Source: Acanthaster planci
Taxonomy: Eukaryota > Echinodermata > Asteroidea > Valvatida > Acanthasteridae
Direction: 5' to 3'
Assembly: GCF_001949145.1 (NCBI RefSeq)
Contig: NW_019091355.1
Coordinates: forward strand, 930,083 to 994,082
DNA length: 64,000 bases
Positions 58,501 to 64,000 of this stretch are shown here, piece by piece. Position 1 is the stretch's first letter. The number at the start of each line of letters is the position of its first letter. The notes under the pieces are model-generated. The model was given only the letters and a program-made list of their open reading frames with translations. It had not been told where the DNA came from and did not search any database. Made by a program: the position numbers and the translations under genes.

Positions 58501-60099
58501 AAAATTAAACTAGCATACCGTCTCCCCGTAAAATAGAAATAATAAATGTTCAGTTCATAGCCTCAAAATCTCATCACTTTTCGGAGAATAATTTTCGGTG
58601 GGAACCGAGCTGTCAAAAATCACTGCCCCCATTTCGGCGTATGATTTATTTCGATTAAGTAGGTTTTGTGATCATCATTTCTACTGATTCGAGTTGCCCC
58701 CTCGTTGACTAACTGTGAGAAAATGCAGAGTTCGGCTTGAGCCGACCTTTCGTGCGCACACACCCAAGAAGCAGTTTGCGGAGGGAAAAAATGAAAGTCG
58801 ACGACCTCGGTAGTTTGTTTATCAAGAGCAGTCTGGCGTAATCCCCCAACAGAGGCAGTTAAATGCTGAAGTACCTCTAACCATGCTCTGACGACGACAG
58901 CTACAAACGCTGGATGCTTTTTTTTCTTTCTCGACGTGCAATGGTATGTTAAGCACTCAACAGTCACATTGCTTGTCACAGAAAGGAACACTTTTATTTA
59001 AACAACATTCTCTCTTTATTTCCACTGTTGCTTTACAGCAAAGCCAGCAACATAAAATACCCAATTGCAAATGAGCAGTGGAATTGATTACATCATCTCT
59101 ACGGTTACCTGCAAAAGCGGCCCCTTTGCATTCCATTGACGAGAACAATAAAAGGCAAGACAAGAGCACATGTGGAGTTGTGTAATCTGACTATTAAACC
59201 TTCACAAAGTTGCTTTTTCCTGCATAGGCTGGCACTGCTGGACAGTGTCTTTGCAAGCTTGTGTTTCTGGAAAATGCTAATGAAAATTTGAAACGAAATG
59301 TCCAAATAACTGCTGAAGTGCAGTTATTTGACATTCTACTATCGGTAATCTGAAAACAAACACGGCGAAAGCGACTGGTGGAGAGAATAAAGAAATCGCA
59401 ATAGAAAGAAAACTGTATCAGAAAAAGAGTTACAGTATAAGAAAAATAGACTAGCCCACAAAACACCGATTCATGAATGTTTGATTTCACACATGGTCGG
59501 TTACAAAATGACCTCGAGAGCCACGTCTTCATTTCTATATATCATTTCTGCAGAAAATTCTTGGTCTAGGTACCGCCACTCTTTAGTCACTCTTTGCCCT
59601 TCTAACTTCGACCAGTCTATGAAAGTAAAACTAAAAGCTGACGATTATTAATTCGGGATTTTGGAGAAAACCAAAATGGATGGCACCTTCTTCCCTCGTC
59701 CTTCCCATTTATTGTAAACACTGGTATATTTTCTGTTTATATCATCTTGGTATTCCAGACTACACTTACTTCGAGAAAACTACTCCCAGCAGGCTGAATA
59801 ATCTTTCCATAGCAAGATCAATACGGCCATTCAAATTAAACAAATGGTAAGCGTATTTGGGGATATTCAGCTTAATACGGACTCGTCGTTCGTTGTAATG
59901 TTTCGTAGTCTTGTTAGTAAGTACGCGCGTATGTTTTGAAAACTTCCACCTCTAGTATCTAGTTAGGAAAACTTGTTACGCTTAATTTAACAATATACCG
60001 CACCCTGTTCCAACGACATCTTATTCCACTGCAGAAAACATGAAATAGTCAATTCACACAGAGTACCAAATGGTCCAAGTCTGAAGACTAGGCATGAGC

Positions 60100-60158
60100 T
60101 TAACCCTAACCCTCCTGAATCCTTCACCTGTTGGAGGATTGAGGAGGGTTAAGGTTAA
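60100..60158. repeat. Dispersed palindromic repeat, copy 4
   Basis: TTAACCCTAACCCTCCTGA, a centre with CCTTCACCTGTTGGAGGA, then TTGAGGAGGGTTAAGGTTAA. It has the same 59-base length as copy 3, with two or three arm mismatches. It is intergenic. Confidence 0.85.
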
Positions 60159-62639
60159 GAATGTCAACCTTTTAAAGAGTTGGTCATGCAGAGGTAGTGA
60201 TAGCATGACTTGTGAAGCGAATGAGATTGAATCCTTGTATTATGCTAGCTATCGCACGTTAGTTACCCAATATTTAAGCACTGTTCGACTGGTCATTTCC
60301 TCTGCGCTTATCTTATATGCTCAACAACCTTTTAGTCTGGGACTCAAAACAATAAACACATGAAGAAGGACAGTATATGCCACTTACATTTGCAATTTCA
60401 ATATTACCCAATAACAACTCACCAAGTTAAGTTCCTTAGTCACCTGGCAGACATAGGCGATACCACTTTACGCAAGACGGAATACAGAGCGGACTGCAAA
60501 TATAAATGAAGGAATACCAGACGAAGGGATCTGGAGCAGAATACACAAACAATCCACACAGAATAGAGAACTTTGCGTTTATAATCCACAGAACGGAGAA
60601 TCCTGAACAAAACTTATGAAATCCGTCAGAGGCAAGGCTTGGAGTACTCCTGATCTCCCGAGCATTGTGAGGTGTTCCGATGACGCGAAGCCGATTCCTG
60701 CCAATTCTCTCCGATCGTGGGAATTCACAGGTTTCTACAAACCCCAAGGTCGGCGGCTACACCGACCTGCATACCACGTTCTCCGACTGGCGACAGTCTC
60801 TGCTACCCCGGTGACAGGCTATAGGGGTTGGATAGTACAGCAGTTTGACTCTCTATCACCAAATCCACCTACACGAAAACAAGCAAAGCCAAGGAGAAAA
60901 TCCCAATAATACCTTTCAGTGAATTCAACCCAAGCTGCCTGACAGGTACAGCTTGCCTTGTATATGTCTACCTATAGGAGACACCCGATGCACTGGACCG
61001 TGGACAAAACCTTTTCATACTTCCACCCGACCTGTATTGTTACTCTTTAAATACCACGTTCCCTTTCAAAGCCACCGAACCTTCATGCTACCTAAGCTCT
61101 GCTCTCAGTGGCTCCTTGTTGGTTCACTACAAACGCCAACGCAGCTCAATACCCAATAAGATTCTTCGTTTCGTGGGCCAGTTTGCGTTGGCGTAATAAA
61201 TACTTTCAGTCCTTGTATTAAGAGTACATGTAAGGCACAGTTTCTCCTGTTTTCTTGACCCCAGTTGCAAAACGCCTTACCAATGACACTCTGTATAAAG
61301 TTGTCGCTAGACACAGTAACAGTAAAGTAGTATTTGTGGTTAGTAAATGTTTGTGTTTTCTACAGTCAAAATGGAGTTTGGGCAGACAGGCGCAAGTGAA
61401 TAATACAAGTTTAGATTCCATTCTGGTTGTTATTTTGGGATGGAGCAGTTGAAAAAAAGAAACTTGTGTCTGGAACACCTACTGGACTTCATGAGAGGCC
61501 ACCGGTTTTGAGGGTGATAGGAGGAAATGATACGCACATATTGACCATTTCCTCAGAATAAATAAGGAATTCAGCCAAGTGATACTTGACCGATTTCACC
61601 CATCCTGGAGACAGAAATGTAGTTCCTGCAATTATGAAACGGGCTAACTTATCCCACTGGACTTCACAAAACGCTTAAGGGAAACCTATTGCTTGCTAAA
61701 ACGTAACCATCTTCGCTGAGGAACAAGATATTTGCAGTCACTCGCAGAAAAAAGTACAAAATACGAAAACAGCGGAATAGCTAGAGCGGCAGACAGACGA
61801 GAAAAGTGCAAAGGGAACTCACAATTTTCCAAGATTTCTGCCTGATGTGCAAAGTAAAATGTTGCTATTGTTGATTGAAGAAAGCAGGAAGCAGATAAAA
61901 GGAGTAGAAATGCTAGTAAAGGTCCTTCAACCTGAAATCTGAGCGCAGCCCCGACATTATTATTCCTGTCACCTCAAAGTAAAATTCAATGCCCGTTCTT
62001 AAGCCGAATGAAGCAACTTCTGATAGTAGTATCAAGTACCCATCTGAATACCCATTTGTTACAAAGTTTTTCCTCAGTGGATGACACGAATTCCCGAGCC
62101 AAAACGAGGCGAAAAAAATCAGAGAAAACAAGCCTGGCCTTGCACCTGTGTATACACAAAGACTGCTTTTTTATTTTCTTATTTTCTTACATTTCGTACG
62201 TCAAATCAATTAATGTCCTGAATACTTGTTCACTTCAAATGCTCTTATTATTCCACTCTTCCAAGGAGAAAAATTGAACCATTAAGAAATCTCATAGTAA
62301 CTAAAAGTACAATGTACATATCAGACATTCATCTTCCCTTTGTCAGTAGAACTGATACGTAAATTTAAAGGCTGCGCCCACCAACAGGGCGGTTGAGCAA
62401 CCATCTGGCATGGAACCGAGCTCCATTTCAAGGACATCCTTTCCTGATGTGTGTCAATCCTTACTGGGTACAAGTACTAGATTTGCTAGATTTCATCTTG
62501 CCAAGGTTCCATGGCGCATTCATTAACTACTCCTCAAGGACTTTAGGCGTGTGAAAATAAAATATTGAAGGTTGAATTATGTACACAACATATTCAGCTG
62601 TAGGTGTCCTGGTTGCAACAAAATATACACCAGTTATAA

Positions 62640-62645
62640 TTTAAT
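62640..62645 (-). promoter_or_regulatory. Candidate polyadenylation signal of the GPCR gene
   Basis: On the minus strand this reads ATTAAA, a common variant poly(A) signal, about 240 bases downstream of the receptor stop codon. I saw no AATAAA closer to the stop. The call rests on motif and position only. Confidence 0.3.
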
Positions 62646-62882
62646 TATACGAAAGAAACAGATAAGTACACTATTCTAATGGGATGTAAAGACCAAAATT
62701 TATATTTACAATTTAAAGGGAATCATTGGTTGATGTTCTTGTCTTTGGTGATTGCCATAAGATTGCCAAATGATAAATGTTCAAGAAATTCAAACTAGAT
62801 AGGTTCCTTAAGTGAAGGTTCAAAAGAAATATGCAGGGCAAGCTGTAAAACAGAGAGGGTAGATTGTTGTGGTCAGTTTCTG

Positions 62883-63962
62883 TTATTCTTTCACACATCG
62901 ACCCCGAAGCATTGAGCGCAACACCGGCCGGAAGTGTGGGTGCTTGGTGGCATAAATGACAGGGTTGATGCTACCGCTGGCGAACAGGACCATTCCAGCG
63001 TACAGCTGGTAGCGGTTGCTATCAATAACCACCATCACACCCAGCGGCGTGAAGCACACCAGGAAGGCAAGAACCACCACGAAGAGATTCTTGGTGATCG
63101 AAAGCTGCTCATTTTTGGTGCGGGTCAGCTGGCGGGAACTCTCGGCGTGTTGGAGCGGCGGCAGACGAGGACAACTTGAGGACAAGTCCAAGTCTAAGGT
63201 CGAGGTGGACGACTTGGCTGGCGAAGTCGTCATCCTTTGCCGGACACTCTGACGGTAGTTCTTAAAGTGGCGTCGCACGTGCCGCCAGATCAGGACGTAG
63301 CAGACGACGACCACGACGAGCGGCAACGGGTAGAACACCGAGAACAAGATCTTGTCGAATGCAGGAGCTCTCTCGTGGGAGTCGATATCGGTGCAGGTTC
63401 GACTGTCGGGATCGAAGCCAAGGCTACCGACACCGGACAATGGAGGTACGACGATGGCGCACAGAGGGACGAGCCAGCAGCCCAAGACCATCAGGGTGAT
63501 CTTCTTGGGTGTGTACAGCCACTGGTAGTGGTGCATGGGCATGGTGATCAGAATGCACCTGTTCAGGGCAATGTTGGCGAGAGTGTACAGACCACAACCT
63601 ACACCAAGATAAACCAGAGCAGCCCATACCGCACACAGGGCGTCTGACTGCAACGGGTAGCCAGGCGTTGTACTCACCATGCCCGGTATGCTCCACAGAA
63701 AAGCGAGGCCCGTGAGGTAATCAGTCACACTCAGGTTGACTACGAACACGTTGGTGGCGGTTTGGAGTTTCTTGGTACGGGCCACGGCAACCAACACCAT
63801 GCTGTTACCGCCGAGTGTCACAAAAACCAGGATGGAGAAACCGACGGCACAGACGATCAGCTCGGGATAGGTGTATATCGCCTTTGGGGCTGGAGAATAG
63901 GTAGTGTCTGTGGGAAACATGGTCACCGTGCTGCTGTAATTGTCGTCCATTTTCGATTTCAA
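62883..63962 (-). CDS. Class A (rhodopsin-family) GPCR, single exon, melatonin-receptor/Moody/GPR84-like
   Basis: A 359-residue uninterrupted reading frame encodes a seven-helix receptor that would couple an extracellular ligand to G proteins at the plasma membrane. Seen: an NYS glycosylation site at residues 8-10; TM1 about 35-58 with GGN (N53); TM2 about 71-93 with NLSVTD (D81); TM3 from C110; NRC at 134-136 where most class A receptors have DRY; TM4 about 155-175; ECL2 cysteine C190; TM5 about 205-227; a Ser/Thr-rich third loop; TM6 with CFTP (303-306) in place of CWxP; TM7 NPVIY (333-337), then a short basic tail. Asn in the DRY position is seen in melatonin, Moody/Tre1 and GPR84-type receptors, so I place it in that broad group by inference; the ligand is unknown. 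A second Met lies at residue 5 (63950), so the start is not fixed. No intron is needed. Confidence 0.93.
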   Translation of the reverse strand: MKSKMDDNYSSTVTMFPTDTTYSPAPKAIYTYPELIVCAVGFSILVFVTLGGNSMVLVAVARTKKLQTATNVFVVNLSVTDYLTGLAFLWSIPGMVSTTPGYPLQSDALCAVWAALVYLGVGCGLYTLANIALNRCILITMPMHHYQWLYTPKKITLMVLGCWLVPLCAIVVPPLSGVGSLGFDPDSRTCTDIDSHERAPAFDKILFSVFYPLPLVVVVVCYVLIWRHVRRHFKNYRQSVRQRMTTSPAKSSTSTLDLDLSSSCPRLPPLQHAESSRQLTRTKNEQLSITKNLFVVVLAFLVCFTPLGVMVVIDSNRYQLYAGMVLFASGSINPVIYATKHPHFRPVLRSMLRGRCVKE

Positions 63963-64000
63963 AGTGACAGTCCTTCGAAAGTGCCTCTGGGTGCCATTAG

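Larger units (their letters stand above)
55000..62640. other. Intergenic region, no supported gene
   Basis: About 7.6 kb between the GPCR gene and the first exon of the CUB/EGF gene. Open frames here are short, show no recognisable domain and do not chain through splice sites. It holds a hairpin-forming inverted repeat at 55354-55507 and one copy of the dispersed palindrome at 60100-60158. A more GC-rich stretch near 60600-60850 might be an untranslated first exon, but nothing proves that. Promoters of one or both flanking genes may lie here. Confidence 0.6.

Noticed and set aside
58620-58991. 123-residue minus-strand frame
   Set aside because: No recognisable domain, no splice context and no neighbouring exons; it looks like a chance open frame.
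63016-63647. Plus-strand frames opposite the GPCR
   Set aside because: Shadow frames of a strongly supported receptor on the minus strand.

Overview
The window is an intron-rich animal genome segment: about 60 coding exons bounded by GT-AG introns, AT-rich non-coding sequence, two runs of N (28477-28893 and 40623-41015) and many short repeats. A cadherin-23-type cadherin, long EGF arrays, CUB and LDL-receptor class A modules and a rhodopsin-family receptor make it a bilaterian. I infer an invertebrate deuterostome (an echinoderm would fit), but nothing in the sequence fixes the species. All recognised genes are on the minus strand, so they read from high to low coordinates.

63962-62883 holds an intronless class A GPCR. 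62.9-55.0 kb has no gene I can support; it contains a hairpin repeat and one copy of a dispersed palindromic repeat. 54992-22414 is a giant modular extracellular-protein gene: signal peptide, EGF, one CUB domain over two exons, EGF, seven copies of a ~140-residue four-cysteine domain I do not recognise (R1-R7, split 4+3 by two EGF exons), 31 further EGF exons and two LDLa modules. Splice phase is preserved across all junctions, and almost every exon or exon set is a symmetric phase 1-1 module.

19880 to the left edge is the 5' part of a cadherin-23-like gene: one EGF exon, then nine complete extracellular cadherin (EC) repeats and the start of a tenth. Order and local sequence (FINxPY after VQD, LDYETxQ in EC2, the EC4 start and its LDYE segment) match vertebrate CDH23 EC1-EC5. 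The exon at 19.8 kb is ambiguous. It reads as a start methionine plus a good signal peptide, yet the same bases form a good splice acceptor in the phase needed to join the LDLa exon. The window therefore holds either two neighbouring genes or one enormous CUB/EGF/LDLa/cadherin gene.

The most interesting signal is the R1-R7 array. The seven domains are homologous, but the intron inside the domain lies at five different aligned places in five copies and is absent from two. Every one of those introns is phase 0 and directly follows a glutamine codon. Second is a recent tandem duplication of a two-EGF unit (36.4-33.2 kb). Non-coding points of interest are a family of short palindromes whose arms carry the TTAGGG motif, two related tRNA-derived (SINE-like) pieces, a degenerate hammerhead-like motif, and 12-bp, 23/29-bp and 66-bp minisatellites.
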